A stretch of DNA of 64,000 nucleotides. It comes from Roseomonas fluvialis. GTDB taxonomy: Bacteria; Pseudomonadota; Alphaproteobacteria; Acetobacterales; Acetobacteraceae. Made by a program: the position numbers and the translations under genes. The notes under the pieces were generated by a model. The model ran no database searches. It saw nothing but the letters and a program-made list of their open reading frames with translations, and had not been told where the DNA came from. How positions within the stretch are numbered: position 1 is the stretch's first letter; the number at the start of each line of letters is the position of its first letter. This document shows positions 9,298 through 18,928 of the stretch, one piece after another. The stretch covers positions 3,187,001 to 3,251,000 of the forward strand of contig NZ_AP025637.1 of assembly GCF_022846615.1 (NCBI RefSeq). The letters run 5' to 3'.

Positions 9298-9310
9298 CCT
9301 CGGATGCTCC

Positions 9311-9484
9311 TCAGCGAGTGCCATGTGCGGGGGGATCGTCCCGCAGGGGAATATCGGCCTGGGATTCGAAGTGGCGCTTCTTCGACGGGCGCAGCACGAA
9401 CCACAGCATCCCGAGGAAGAGGACGAAGAACCACACGACCCACAGGGCGCGCAGTGTCGGCAGATGGTCGATCAGCGTGTCCAT
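9311..9484 (-). CDS. ccoQ: cbb3 oxidase small subunit CcoQ
   Basis: 57 residues: MDTLIDHLPTLRALWVVW then one TM helix and a basic tail RPSKKRHFESQADIPL. The TM plus KKRHFE pattern is typical of CcoQ/FixQ, a small subunit that stabilises the cbb3 complex. It sits between ccoO and ccoP, 12 bp after ccoO and 13 bp before ccoP. Confidence 0.9.
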   Translation of the reverse strand: MDTLIDHLPTLRALWVVWFFVLFLGMLWFVLRPSKKRHFESQADIPLRDDPPAHGTR

Positions 9485-9496
9485 GGCGCGCTCTCC

Positions 9497-10231
9497 TCAG
9501 GGCTGGCGCAGCTGCGCGGGTGTCACGTCGCGGAAGTCGACGAGCGTGCCGAGCATCTGCAGGTACGCGACCAGCGCATCCATCTCGGTGACCACGCCGG
9601 GGTTGCCGTCGAAGGGACCCTGGCGGGCACGGGCGTAGCGGCCCTGGAAGCCGGCGGGGTCGGCATCTGGCGTCGCCTGCGCACGCAGGTCGGCCGCCGC
9701 ATTGGCGATCATGTCGTCGGTATAGGGCACGCCCGCCACGCGCAGCGCGCGCATCCGCGCCTGGACATCCGAGACATCGAGCGGCCGGTCCAGGAAGGCG
9801 TAGGGCGGCATGATCGACGCCGGCACCAGGTCGCGCGGGGAGCGCAGATGCGCTGCCTGCCAGTCATCCGAATACCGCCCGCCGACGCGCGCGAGATCCG
9901 GGCCGGTGCGCTTGCTGCCCCACTGGAAGGGGTGGTCGTACATGCTCTCGGCCGCCAGCGAGTAGTGGCCGTAGCGTTCCAGCTCGTCACGGAACGGGCG
10001 GATCATCTGGGAATGGCAGTTGTAGCAGCCTTCCCGGACATAGATGTCGCGCCCGCGCAGTTCGAGCGGCGTGTAGGGGCGCACCCCCGCCACGCGCTCG
10101 ATCGTGGTCTCGACAGCGAACAGGGGCACGATCTGCACCAGCCCGCCGATCGAGATCGTGATCAGGGTGAGCACCGCCATCAGCACCACGTTGCGCTCGA
10201 TGATGCCGTGGTCGCGAAGCCATCCGAACAT
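9497..10231 (-). CDS. ccoO: cbb3 oxidase monoheme subunit II CcoO
   Basis: 244 residues from ATG 10231 (MFGWLRDHG). It has one N-terminal TM helix and a single heme c site, [13 protein letters not shown], at about residue 65, followed by the [10 protein letters not shown] segment that is characteristic of CcoO and contains a conserved methionine ligand region downstream. It transfers electrons from CcoP to the catalytic subunit. It begins 13 bp after the ccoN stop. Confidence 0.96.
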   Translation of the reverse strand: MFGWLRDHGIIERNVVLMAVLTLITISIGGLVQIVPLFAVETTIERVAGVRPYTPLELRGRDIYVREGCYNCHSQMIRPFRDELERYGHYSLAAESMYDHPFQWGSKRTGPDLARVGGRYSDDWQAAHLRSPRDLVPASIMPPYAFLDRPLDVSDVQARMRALRVAGVPYTDDMIANAAADLRAQATPDADPAGFQGRYARARQGPFDGNPGVVTEMDALVAYLQMLGTLVDFRDVTPAQLRQP

Positions 10232-10244
10232 CTGCGTGCTCCCC

Positions 10245-11744
10245 TTATTCCGCCGCGACGGCGATGGCGGAAGCGGGCGCACGGGCGGGGGCCGGCGCGG
10301 CCTCCTCCCCGCTGGTCACCGTCTTCCACAGGTTGAAGGCCATGATCAGCGCGCCGGTCAGGTACAGCACGCCACCGAGCAGGCGGATCACGTAGTAGGG
10401 GTGCATCGCCTCCACGGTCTCCACGAAGGAGTATTGGAGGAAGCCGAGCTCGTCATAGGCCCGCCACATGAGGCCCTGCATGATGCCCGAGACCCACATC
10501 GCGGTGATGTAGAAGACGATGCCGAGCGTGGCCAACCAGAAGTGCCAGGCGATCAGCTTCTCGCTCCAGACGCCCTTCTTCCGCCACAGCACCGGGAACA
10601 GGTAGTACAGCGCGCCGAAGGTGATGAAGCCGACCCAGCCCATGGCCCCGGAATGTACGTGCCCGATGGTCCAATCGGTGTAGTGCGACAGCCCGTTCAC
10701 CGCGCGGATCGACATGACCGGCCCTTCGAAGGTGGACATGCCGTAGAAGCCGACCGCGGTGACGGAGAAGCGCAGCGCCGGGTCGGTCCGCAGCTTGTCC
10801 CACGCACCTGACAGCGTCATCAGCCCGTTGATCATGCCGCCCCAGGAGGGCATCCAGAGCACGATCGAGAACACCATGCCCAGCACCTGCGCCCAGTCGG
10901 GCAGCGCGGTGTAGTGCAGGTGATGCGGGCCCGCCCAGATGTACAGGAAGATCAGCGTCCAGAAGTGCACGATGGACAGCCGGTAGGAATAGACCGGCCG
11001 GTCCGCCTGCTTCGGGATGAAGTAGTACATGATACCGAGGAAGCCGGCGGTCAGGAAGAAGCCCACCGCATTGTGCCCGTACCACCACTGGATCATCGCC
11101 CCTTGCACGCCAGGCGGCGCCGCATAGGACCACGACGACCCGACATCCACCGGGATCGAGATGTTGTTGCCGATATGCAGCACGGCGACGGTGATGATGA
11201 AGGCCAGGAAGAACCAGTTCGCCACGTAGATGTGCGGTTCCTCGCGCTTCATGATCGTGCCGGCGAAGACGACCAGGTAGGCCACCCAAACGACCGTCAG
11301 CCACAGGTCCACGTACCATTCGGGCTCGGCGTATTCCTTGCCCTGCGTGATGCCGAGCACGTACCCCAGTGCCGCCATGACGATCACGAACTGGTAGCCC
11401 CAGAACAGGAACCACCCGGCATCGTCGCCGCCCAACAGGCGCGCCCTGCAGGTCCGCTGCACCACGAACAATGACGTGCACAGCAGCGCATTGCCGCCGA
11501 AGGCGAAGATCACCGCGCTGGTGTGCAGCGGGCGCAGCCGCCCGAAAGTCGTCCATTCCAGGTCGAGGTTCAGCAGCGGGAAGGCCAGCTGCGAGGCGAT
11601 GACCACGCCCACCAGGAATCCCACCACCCCCCAGAAGGCGGTGGCGATCGCGAAGGCACGGATCGGCGCCTCCACATACGTCACCTCTCCCGCCCGCATC
11701 GCCTGCCCCGGCGCCAGGGCGGCGCTTGCCGTTGCTGCTGCCAC
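10245..11744 (-). CDS. ccoN: cbb3 oxidase catalytic subunit I CcoN
   Basis: 499 residues from a GTG at 11744 preceded by GGGAGAG; the frame stays open upstream to 11843, but those residues overlap the FNR box and look non-coding. CcoN holds heme b and the b3-CuB centre and pumps protons. Visible histidine motifs are [37 protein letters not shown] and [12 protein letters not shown], spread over 12 or more TM helices. It is the first gene of the operon and lies about 86 bp from a perfect FNR/FixK site, which indicates induction at low oxygen. Confidence 0.97.
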   Translation of the reverse strand: MAAATASAALAPGQAMRAGEVTYVEAPIRAFAIATAFWGVVGFLVGVVIASQLAFPLLNLDLEWTTFGRLRPLHTSAVIFAFGGNALLCTSLFVVQRTCRARLLGGDDAGWFLFWGYQFVIVMAALGYVLGITQGKEYAEPEWYVDLWLTVVWVAYLVVFAGTIMKREEPHIYVANWFFLAFIITVAVLHIGNNISIPVDVGSSWSYAAPPGVQGAMIQWWYGHNAVGFFLTAGFLGIMYYFIPKQADRPVYSYRLSIVHFWTLIFLYIWAGPHHLHYTALPDWAQVLGMVFSIVLWMPSWGGMINGLMTLSGAWDKLRTDPALRFSVTAVGFYGMSTFEGPVMSIRAVNGLSHYTDWTIGHVHSGAMGWVGFITFGALYYLFPVLWRKKGVWSEKLIAWHFWLATLGIVFYITAMWVSGIMQGLMWRAYDELGFLQYSFVETVEAMHPYYVIRLLGGVLYLTGALIMAFNLWKTVTSGEEAAPAPARAPASAIAVAAE

Positions 11745-11829
11745 GACCGATCTCTCCCACTCGGGCGCCGTCGCGGAGTCGCGATGCACGCCATGGGTCG
11801 GAGGGAACGCCCGGCGGCTCCCCGCGTCC

Positions 11830-11843
11830 TTGATCCGGATCAA
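11830..11843. promoter_or_regulatory. FNR/FixK-type anaerobox
   Basis: TTGATCCGGATCAA is a perfect 14-bp palindrome matching the FNR/FixK consensus TTGAT-N4-ATCAA. It lies 86 bp upstream of ccoN (minus strand) and 80 bp upstream of the divergent DUF2189 gene. Control of cbb3 operons by FNR/FixK is well known; control of the divergent gene is inference. Confidence 0.88.
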
Positions 11844-11923
11844 GTTTCTTGCGCTGCAGCAGGATTACGCTGCGTCATCAGTCGGGGCGCGCGTGACGCC
11901 CCGCCCGCAGGGAAGAAGCCGCC

Positions 11924-12703
11924 ATGCCGAGCGACGCGGAGACCATCGCCCGCCGCCCCGCCATCATTCGCACCGTCGCCCCCGACCGGCCCTGGGCCTG
12001 GCTGACCGCCGGCTGGCGCGACCTGATGGCGAACCCGCAGATCGGCTTCTTCTATGGCGGCGCGCTGACGCTCGCGGGCTGGGTGTTGGCGCTCCTGCTG
12101 CTCTGGGCGCGCACCGCCTGGGCGATCCTGCCGGCCTCGGCGGGGTTCTTCATGGTGGCGCCGATCCTCGCCGCGGGCCTCTATGAAGCGTCCCGCCTGC
12201 GCGAGGAGGGCAAACCCGTCACCTTCGCCGCCTGCATGGCCGGCTTCACGCGCAATGGCGGGCAGCTGGCCTTCATGGGCGTGGTGCTGGTGGTGCTGCA
12301 CCTGTTCTGGGTGCGCGTGGCCGCGCTGATCTTCATGCTGATGTTCGGCATCAACTTCGCGCCGTCGCTGGAGTCACTGCCGATGGCGATGCTGCGCTCC
12401 GACATGCTGCTGCCCTTTCTGATCGTGGGCACGGGCGCGGGCGCTGTGCTGGCGGGGGCGGCGTTTGCGATCTCGGCGGTGTCGATCCCGATGCTGGTGG
12501 ACAAGCCCGAGATCACGGCGATGGAGGCGATCGCCGTGTCGGTGCGCACGGTGATCGCCAATCCCGGCGCGATGCTGTTCTGGGCCGGGCTGATCGTGGT
12601 GTTCACGGCGATGGCGATGGTGCCGTTCTTCCTGGGCCTCGCGCTGGTGATCCCGCTGGTGGGGCATGCGACGTGGCATGCGTATCGGGATCTGGTGAAA
12701 TAA
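11924..12703 (+). CDS. DUF2189 family integral membrane protein
   Basis: 259 residues with about six TM segments, a soluble N terminus (ending APDRPWAWLTAGWRDL) and internal FMVAPILAAGLYEASR, which matches the DUF2189 pattern. Its function is not established. It is divergent from ccoN and shares the FNR/FixK site region, so it may be expressed under low oxygen. The start follows a GGGAAGAAG-like ribosome site. Low-complexity hydrophobic segments leave the topology approximate. Confidence 0.85.
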   Translation: MPSDAETIARRPAIIRTVAPDRPWAWLTAGWRDLMANPQIGFFYGGALTLAGWVLALLLLWARTAWAILPASAGFFMVAPILAAGLYEASRLREEGKPVTFAACMAGFTRNGGQLAFMGVVLVVLHLFWVRVAALIFMLMFGINFAPSLESLPMAMLRSDMLLPFLIVGTGAGAVLAGAAFAISAVSIPMLVDKPEITAMEAIAVSVRTVIANPGAMLFWAGLIVVFTAMAMVPFFLGLALVIPLVGHATWHAYRDLVK

Positions 12704-12725
12704 CGGCGCCCCTGGGCGATCCCGC

Positions 12726-12917
12726 CTAGACACTCCCGCTCGGCATCGTCTGCCCCGCGACCCGGAGGCAGGCACCAGAGGCATCACTGAAGACACGCGG
12801 CGATTGACGGCAGGCGCGCACCTCACGCCCATCGACCCGGAACGCAGCGTCGATCAGGACGGCACCGACGGCGACGCGGGGTCCACCAGCCTGACGGCAC
12901 GTCCCGCCATCCGCCAT
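12726..12917 (-). CDS. Possible small hypothetical protein
   Basis: A 63-residue frame downstream of, and in frame with, the TauE-like gene. Its second half (FRVDGREVRACRQSPRVF and SGACLRVAG) reads as protein-like with two cysteines, and third positions are GC-rich. There is no clear ribosome site, and no family is recognised. It could be a remnant of a secreted cysteine-containing protein or spurious. It is the only coding candidate in 12704-12947. Confidence 0.3.
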   Translation of the reverse strand: MADGGTCRQAGGPRVAVGAVLIDAAFRVDGREVRACRQSPRVFSDASGACLRVAGQTMPSGSV

Positions 12918-12947
12918 CGGGTGAACAAGGACCTGCGCCCGATTGCG

Positions 12948-13685
12948 TCAGGCCACCACCCGCACCGCCATGGCCGCCAGCATCACGCCGTTCAGCGCGA
13001 ATAGCGCCGCACCCGCCAGACGCATCCCCGGCCCAGCGCGCCGCCCGAAGAACCGCCCGAGCAGCGCGACGCCCATCAGCGCCGGCACCGTGCCGGCCAC
13101 GAAGGCCGCCATGACCAGCGCGCCGCCCAACGCCGAGCCCGTCGCCGCCGCCCCCGCCAGCGCGCCGTAGAGCAGGCCGCACGGCAGCGCCGACAGCATC
13201 AGCCCGAGCGCCACGCCGCGCAGACCCGTGGGCGCGGCCAGCAACGCGCCCATGCGCCGTTCCAGCAGCGCGGGTAGCCGCGGCGCCGGCAGCCGCGGCA
13301 GCAGCGCCGCGATCCGCGCGCTGGCCTGCGCGAACATCAGCACCGCCGCGACGCCGAGCAGAGCCGCCAGCACGAATCGGAACCCCGTGCCCAGTGCCAC
13401 GATTCCCGCGAAGCCTCCGGCGGCCGCGCCCAGCAGCCCGTACCCCAGCATCCGCCCCGCATGATATGGCACCAGCGCCGCGCCCGAGACGCGCGCGAGC
13501 ACGCCGCCCGCCACCGTGCGATCGGCTACCGCCGCGGCCTGCGCGATCACGAAGGGCCCGCACATGCCCGCGCAATGCGTCGCACCGCCCGCCAGCCCCG
13601 CCAGGAACAGCGCCACCATCACCGCCGGCACCCCACCAGGGCCGAGCGCCGTCAGGTCGTGCAGGCAATTCGCCAGGAACTCCAT
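12948..13685 (-). CDS. Sulfite exporter TauE/SafE-like membrane protein with Cx3C motif
   Basis: 245 residues, about six to seven TM helices. The N-terminal [11 protein letters not shown] motif marks the subgroup of TauE/SafE-like proteins that is often found beside cbb3 oxidase genes, where a role in copper or heme protein maturation has been proposed. A second motif, [13 protein letters not shown], is also typical. I prefer ATG 13685 over 13700 because of AGAAG at proper spacing. It is 240 bp past the DUF2189 gene in convergent orientation and divergent from pdxA. The actual substrate is unknown. Confidence 0.82.
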   Translation of the reverse strand: MEFLANCLHDLTALGPGGVPAVMVALFLAGLAGGATHCAGMCGPFVIAQAAAVADRTVAGGVLARVSGAALVPYHAGRMLGYGLLGAAAGGFAGIVALGTGFRFVLAALLGVAAVLMFAQASARIAALLPRLPAPRLPALLERRMGALLAAPTGLRGVALGLMLSALPCGLLYGALAGAAATGSALGGALVMAAFVAGTVPALMGVALLGRFFGRRAGPGMRLAGAALFALNGVMLAAMAVRVVA

Positions 13686-13765
13686 GGTCACTTCTACCAT
13701 GCGTCGCGCGCCGCGCCTTGCGCCGCCGCAAGCCCTCGCCATGTCGCGCGCCAGGACGTAAAGCG

Positions 13766-14743
13766 ATGGCCATGCGCCCCCTCGTGCTCACCATGGGAGA
13801 ACCCGCCGGCATCGGCGCCGAGATCGCCGCGGGCGCCTGGCGTGCCCTGCACGCGACCGGCCCGGCCTTCCTGCTGGTCGACGACGCCACGCGCGACTTC
13901 GGCGTGCCGGTGCGCGCGATCGAGGCCCCGGAACAGGCCGCCGCGGTCTTCGCACGGGCGCTGCCGGTGCTGCATCGCCCCCTCCCCGCCACGCCGGTTC
14001 CCGGAACGCCCAACACCGCGAACGCGCCCGCCGTGATCGCCGCCATCAGCGAGGCGGTAGCGCTGTGCCGGGCCGGGCGTGCCGCCGGCGTGGTGACCAA
14101 CCCGATCCAGAAGGCCACGCTCACCGCCGCGGGCTTCAAGCATCCGGGCCACACGGAATACCTGGGCGAGATCGCCGGCACGGGCGTGCCGCCGGTGATG
14201 ATGCTGGCCAGCCACGACCTGCGCGTGGTGCCTGTCACGGTGCATGAAGCGCTGGCGCGTGCCATCGCGCGGCTGACGCCGGACCTGATCGCCGAGACCG
14301 CCCGCATCACCGCCCGTTCGCTGCGCGAGGAATTCGCCATCGCCGCCCCGCGCCTGGCCATCGCGGGCCTGAACCCGCATGCCGGCGAGGCCGGCACCAT
14401 GGGGCGCGAGGACATCGACATCGTCGCGCCGGCTGTGGCGATGCTGCGCGCCGAGGGCATCGATGCGCGCGGCCCGATGCCGCCCGACACGATGTTCACC
14501 GCGCTGGCGCGCCCGACCTACGATGCCGCGATCTGCCTGTACCACGACCAGGCGCTCATCCCGATCAAGACGCTCGACATGGCGGGTGGGGTGAACGTGA
14601 CGCTCGGGCTGTCCATCGTGCGCACCAGCCCGGACCATGGGACGGCGCTCGATATCGCCGGCACGGGGCGGGCCGATCCGTCGTCGTTGATCGCGGCGAT
14701 CCGCCTGGCGGCGGAGCTGGCGCGCGCAAGGGGGTTCGCATGA
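13766..14743 (+). CDS. pdxA: 4-hydroxythreonine-4-phosphate dehydrogenase PdxA
   Basis: 325 residues. PdxA oxidises 4-phosphooxy-threonine to 3-amino-2-oxopropyl phosphate in DXP-dependent vitamin B6 synthesis. Family marks are the N-terminal [23 protein letters not shown], the HTEYLGEI segment with a metal-binding histidine, [16 protein letters not shown], and [13 protein letters not shown]. The start ATG 13766 follows an AGGA; a second ATG lies two codons downstream. Its stop overlaps the pdxJ start by an ATGA, so the two enzymes that make the PdxJ substrate and consume it are translationally coupled. Confidence 0.96.
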   Translation: MAMRPLVLTMGEPAGIGAEIAAGAWRALHATGPAFLLVDDATRDFGVPVRAIEAPEQAAAVFARALPVLHRPLPATPVPGTPNTANAPAVIAAISEAVALCRAGRAAGVVTNPIQKATLTAAGFKHPGHTEYLGEIAGTGVPPVMMLASHDLRVVPVTVHEALARAIARLTPDLIAETARITARSLREEFAIAAPRLAIAGLNPHAGEAGTMGREDIDIVAPAVAMLRAEGIDARGPMPPDTMFTALARPTYDAAICLYHDQALIPIKTLDMAGGVNVTLGLSIVRTSPDHGTALDIAGTGRADPSSLIAAIRLAAELARARGFA

Positions 14744-15471
14744 AGCATCTCGATTTCTCGGTGAACGTCGATCACGTCGCCACGCTGCGCAACGCCCGCG
14801 GCGGCAGCTTCCCCTGCCCGGTCGAGGCCGCGCGCATCGTGGTGGACGCCGGCGCCGACGGCGTCACGATGCATCTGCGCGAGGACCGCCGCCACATCCG
14901 TGACCGCGATGTGGAACGCGTGCGTGCCGAGATCGCGACCCCGCTGAACTTCGAGATGGCCGCGACCGAGGAGATGGTCGCCTTCGCCGAACGTATCCGC
15001 CCGCCCTATTGCTGCCTGGTGCCCGAGAAGCGCGCGGAACTCACCACCGAGGGCGGCCTGGATGTGCTGCGCGCCGGCCCGTTCCTGCACGAGGCCGTCC
15101 AGCGCCTGCGCGCCGCTGATATCCGCGTGTCGATCTTCATCGAGGCCGATCCCGCGCAGATCGAGGCCGCCGCGCGCATCGGCGCGCAGGCGATCGAACT
15201 GCACACCGGCACCTATGCCGAAGGCCCCGTCGCGAACCGCGAAGCGCAGCTCGCGCGCCTGAGGGCCGGTGCGCAGGCCGCGAAGGCGGCGGGGCTGCTC
15301 TGCCACGCCGGCCACGGCCTGTCCTACGACACTGTCGGCCCGATCGCCGCGATGCCGGAGGTGACCGAAGTCTCGATCGGACACTTCCTGATTTCGCAAT
15401 CCGTCTTTGAGGGCCTCGCCACGACGGTGCGCCACTTCCGGACCATCATGGACGCAGCGCGCGCCGCCTGA
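14740..15471 (+). CDS. pdxJ: Pyridoxine 5'-phosphate synthase PdxJ
   Basis: 243 residues of a TIM-barrel enzyme that condenses the PdxA product with deoxyxylulose 5-phosphate to pyridoxine 5'-phosphate. The N-terminal [15 protein letters not shown] carries the conserved catalytic histidine. Later motifs are [19 protein letters not shown] and [10 protein letters not shown]. Full length for the family. Start overlaps the pdxA stop (ATGA). Confidence 0.97.
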   Translation: MKHLDFSVNVDHVATLRNARGGSFPCPVEAARIVVDAGADGVTMHLREDRRHIRDRDVERVRAEIATPLNFEMAATEEMVAFAERIRPPYCCLVPEKRAELTTEGGLDVLRAGPFLHEAVQRLRAADIRVSIFIEADPAQIEAAARIGAQAIELHTGTYAEGPVANREAQLARLRAGAQAAKAAGLLCHAGHGLSYDTVGPIAAMPEVTEVSIGHFLISQSVFEGLATTVRHFRTIMDAARAA

Positions 15472-15532
15472 CCGCGGGGGCTTTGCGGGCGCGCCGCGCC
15501 GTGCCTCCATGGCGGGACCGGAGGACGCGCCC

Positions 15533-16336
15533 ATGCCCAGCATTTCCATCGACGGCTACCCCATCGCCTATGCCGAGGCCGGCTCCGGCCCGCCGCTGCT
15601 GATGATCCATGGCACGCTGGGCGACCAGCGCTCCTGGGCCGGGCAGATGGCGGCCTTAGGCGCCGCGCACCACGCCATCGCCGTCAGCCTGCGCCATTGC
15701 TGGCCGGGCGAATGGACCGACGGCGGCGACTTCACCATCGCGCGCCATACCGCCGACATCGCCGGCTTCATCCGCGCGCTGGGCGAAGGCCCGGTGCGCC
15801 TGGTCGGCCATTCGCGCGGCGGGCACATCGCCTTCCGCGTCGCGCAGCATCACCCGGAGCTGATCCAGTCCCTGGTGCTTCTGGAGCCCGGCGGCGAGCT
15901 AGACGAGACGCTCGGCGGTGCGCCAGCGGCGGGCAAGCAGGGCGCCGCCTTCGCGCGCGGCGCCGCGCTGATCGGCGAAGGCCAAATCGAGGAAGGCCTG
16001 ACGGTCATCGCCGAACACACCGGGGGCCCCGGCGCCTGGGCGAAGCGCTCGGACGCCCGCAAGGCGGTGAACCGCGACAACGCGCGCACGCTGCTCGGCC
16101 AAGTCAACGAGCAGCGCAAGCCCTACAGCCGCGCCGAGGCCGCGTGCATCGCCATCCGCACGCTGCTTGTGGGCGGCGACCAGTCGCAGCCGCAATTCGG
16201 CGTCATCCTCGATGCGCTGGAAGGGGCCATGCCCAATGCCACGCGCGTGACCATCCCGCGCGCCGCGCACAGCGTGCAGGCCGACAACCCCGCCGCCTTC
16301 AACGCCGCAGTGCTGGCCTTCCTGGAAAAGCATTGA
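15533..16336 (+). CDS. Alpha/beta hydrolase fold protein
   Basis: 267 residues. MIHGTLGDQRSW forms the oxyanion-hole region, GHSRGG is the nucleophile elbow (Ser near residue 97), and the C-terminal RAAHSVQADNP supplies the likely catalytic histidine. The substrate cannot be told from sequence. ATG 15533 is chosen for the GGAGG 8 bp upstream; the frame is open further upstream, but over pdxJ. It is followed by an intrinsic terminator at 16491-16521. Confidence 0.88.
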   Translation: MPSISIDGYPIAYAEAGSGPPLLMIHGTLGDQRSWAGQMAALGAAHHAIAVSLRHCWPGEWTDGGDFTIARHTADIAGFIRALGEGPVRLVGHSRGGHIAFRVAQHHPELIQSLVLLEPGGELDETLGGAPAAGKQGAAFARGAALIGEGQIEEGLTVIAEHTGGPGAWAKRSDARKAVNRDNARTLLGQVNEQRKPYSRAEAACIAIRTLLVGGDQSQPQFGVILDALEGAMPNATRVTIPRAAHSVQADNPAAFNAAVLAFLEKH

Positions 16337-16490
16337 CTGCGCGCAGCATCATCGCGAGCATCTCCCCGATGTCCGCGCGCACCGCCACCACCGTCACCCG
16401 ACGCCGTCGCCCGACGACGCAGCGGCGGCGCGCGCCTGACCCGACGACCCGAGGCTAGCGGCCCCACCCGCATCCTCCGTCGCCCCGGCG

Positions 16491-16521
16491 CCCCGCCCAC
16501 CGCAAGGTTGGCGGGGTTTTT
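16491..16521 (+). terminator. Rho-independent terminator
   Basis: A GC stem CCCCGCC / GGCGGGG closes an inner ACC-GCAA-GGT tetraloop hairpin and is followed directly by TTTTT. It ends the alpha/beta hydrolase transcript 155 bp past its stop. The rest of 16337-16548 shows no coding signal. Confidence 0.85.
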
Positions 16522-16548
16522 CGTGTTCATGTTGCAAAGGGCCCTGCC

Positions 16549-17013
16549 ATGGCACCGCTGCCGCCCACCGCATTGCGCCGCGCCACGCCCGCCGACGCCA
16601 CGGCGATCCGCGACGTCACCCGCGCCGCCTACGCGCGATGGGTGCCGGTGGTCGGGCGCGAGCCGATGCCGATGCGCGCGGACTACGACGCTGCCGTGCT
16701 GTCGCATCGCTTCGACCTTTTGGTGCGCGGAGTGTCCCTCATGGCGCTGATCGAAACCGACCTGCGTGACGACCACCTCTGGATCGAGAATATCGCCGTG
16801 CACCCGGATCATCAGCGCCAGGGTCTCGGCCGCCGCCTTCTCGCGATCGCGGATGCGCTGGCGCGCGAGGCCGGGCGCGATGAACTGCGCCTGCTGACCA
16901 ATGCGGCATTCGCCGGCAATGTCGCGCTGTACGAATCGCATGGCTATGCGGTGACGCTGCGCGAACCCTTCATGGGCGGCACGACCGTCTACATGGCCCG
17001 ACGCATTGCGTGA
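16549..17013 (+). CDS. GNAT family N-acetyltransferase
   Basis: 154 residues of the GNAT fold. The acetyl-CoA pyrophosphate loop is visible as HPDHQRQGLGRRLL, and the C-terminal motif B region as NVALYESHGYAV. The substrate is unknown. It lies alone between a terminator and a convergent ABC transporter; its TGA abuts the transporter stop as TGATCA. Confidence 0.9.
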   Translation: MAPLPPTALRRATPADATAIRDVTRAAYARWVPVVGREPMPMRADYDAAVLSHRFDLLVRGVSLMALIETDLRDDHLWIENIAVHPDHQRQGLGRRLLAIADALAREAGRDELRLLTNAAFAGNVALYESHGYAVTLREPFMGGTTVYMARRIA

Positions 17014-18792
17014 TCAGGCATCGGTGAATTGCAGCGACGCGAGGCGAGCATAGAGTCCGCCTTGCGCCAACAGCGCCTCGTGCGTGCCGGTGGCGGCGAT
17101 GCGCCCGGCCTCCATCACCACGATGCGGTCGGCCGCGCGCACGGTGGCGAGGCGATGCGCCACCACGATGGTTGTGCGCCCCCGCGACAGCCGCGCCAGC
17201 GCGTCCTGCACGGCGCGCTCGCTCTCGGCATCCAGCGCGCTGGTGGCTTCGTCCAGCAAGAGCACCGGCGCGTCACGCAGGATGGCGCGCGCGATGGCGA
17301 TGCGCTGGCGCTGCCCGCCCGACAGCGTGACGCCGCGCGCGCCCAGGTGTGCCCCGTAGCCGTCGGGCAGCGCGGCGATGAAGCCGGCGGCGGATGCGGC
17401 CTCGGCCGCGGCACGAACCTCGGCATCGGTCGCGTCGGGCCTGCCGTAGCGGATGTTGTCCGCCACGGTCGCGCTGAAGATCGACGGGTCCTGCGGCACC
17501 AGGCCGATGCGCGCGCGCACATCCTGCGGCGCGGCCTGCGCGATCTCGATGCCATCCAGAAGGATCGCGCCCGCTTGCGGGTCGTAAAAGCGCAGCAGCA
17601 GTGCCAGGACCGTGGTCTTGCCCGCGCCCGAAGGACCGACCAGCGCCACGGTTTCCCCCGGCGCGACATCCAGCGAGAAGCCATCCAGCGCCGGAGTCTC
17701 GGGGCGCGAGGGATAGTGGAAGGTGACGTCCCGGAACACCACTGCGCCGCGCGGCGCCGGCAGCGCGAGCGGCATGGCGGGCGCGGCAATGGTCGGTTCG
17801 ACCGCCAGGATCTCCGCCAGCCTGTCCGCGGCGGCGCCGGCGCGCTGGATCTCGCCCCACAATTCGCTGACCGTGGCCCCCGCGCTCGCGAGCAGCACGG
17901 CATAGAACACGAAGGCGGTCAGGTCCCCACCGGTCATGCGCCCGGCGATCACATCCTGCCCGCCCACCCACAGCGAGAAGGTGATGGCGCCGAAGCCCAG
18001 CAGGATCACGGTCAGGATCAGCGCCGTGCGCGTCGCCACGCGCCGCAGCGCCGCCTGCACCGAACGTTCGGATTCGGCGCCATAGCGCGCCCGTTCCGCC
18101 GGTTCGTGCGTGAACGCCTGCACGGTGCGCATGCCATTGATCGCTTCCTCGGCGGTCGCCGCCAGGTCCGCCACGCGTTCCTGTGCCGCCTTGGACAGCC
18201 GGCGTTCGCGCCGGCCGAACACGATCATCGGCAGCACCACCAGCGGCACCACCACCGCCATCAACCCGGCGAGCTTGGTGCTGGTCAGCACCAGCATCGC
18301 GAAGGCGCCGATGCCGGTCAGCGCATTGCGCAGCCCCATGGAGATGGCGGAGCCGATCAGCGACTGCAGCAGCGCGACATCGGCGGTCAGGCGCGACATC
18401 AGGTCCCCGGTGCGCGCCGTTTCGTAGAAGCGCGCATCGAGCCGCGTCAGGTGGTCGAACACCGCGCGGCGCAGGTCGGCCGCGACCCGCTCGCCGAGCC
18501 AGGTGACCAGGTAGTAGCGCAACGACGTGGCGATCCCGAGCGCGGCCACGATCAGCCCCATCACGCCGGCCGCCTGGTTCAGCGCGCCGGGCCCGCCCGA
18601 GAAGCCGTCATCGATGATGCGTCGTAGCCCCTGGCCGATCGCGAGCGTGAGGCCCGCCGCGGCCAGCAGCGCGACGGCGGCGCCCAGCGCGCGCCACAGA
18701 TACGGCCGCAGGAAGGGCAGCAGCAGTCGCAGCGACGCGACACCGCGCATGCGCGCCCCCTCACCCGACATGCCGAACACTCCGGCGTTCAA
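17014..18792 (-). CDS. ABC transporter, fused TM-ATPase half-transporter (MsbA-like)
   Basis: 592 residues: a six-helix exporter domain (about 20-325) joined to an ATPase domain with Walker A GPSGAGKTT, signature LSGGQRQR, Walker B LLLDEATSALD and the AHRLAT H-loop. It likely works as a homodimeric exporter of a lipid or hydrophobic compound in the inner membrane. MsbA-type lipid flippase is one option, but there are no lipid A genes nearby. Alternative start ATG 18771. Confidence 0.92.
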   Translation of the reverse strand: MNAGVFGMSGEGARMRGVASLRLLLPFLRPYLWRALGAAVALLAAAGLTLAIGQGLRRIIDDGFSGGPGALNQAAGVMGLIVAALGIATSLRYYLVTWLGERVAADLRRAVFDHLTRLDARFYETARTGDLMSRLTADVALLQSLIGSAISMGLRNALTGIGAFAMLVLTSTKLAGLMAVVVPLVVLPMIVFGRRERRLSKAAQERVADLAATAEEAINGMRTVQAFTHEPAERARYGAESERSVQAALRRVATRTALILTVILLGFGAITFSLWVGGQDVIAGRMTGGDLTAFVFYAVLLASAGATVSELWGEIQRAGAAADRLAEILAVEPTIAAPAMPLALPAPRGAVVFRDVTFHYPSRPETPALDGFSLDVAPGETVALVGPSGAGKTTVLALLLRFYDPQAGAILLDGIEIAQAAPQDVRARIGLVPQDPSIFSATVADNIRYGRPDATDAEVRAAAEAASAAGFIAALPDGYGAHLGARGVTLSGGQRQRIAIARAILRDAPVLLLDEATSALDAESERAVQDALARLSRGRTTIVVAHRLATVRAADRIVVMEAGRIAATGTHEALLAQGGLYARLASLQFTDA

Positions 18793-18928
18793 GGCAGTGG
18801 TGCGAATTGCGCCCGCGATGCGGGAGCGCGCGGCGCGACCGCACCCGGCCCATCAGCCGCGCCGGGAGCATCAGTGCGTTGCGCGAAGGCAAGCCGGCCC
18901 ATGCCGGCGCCCGCCGTTCGAGCGCATG

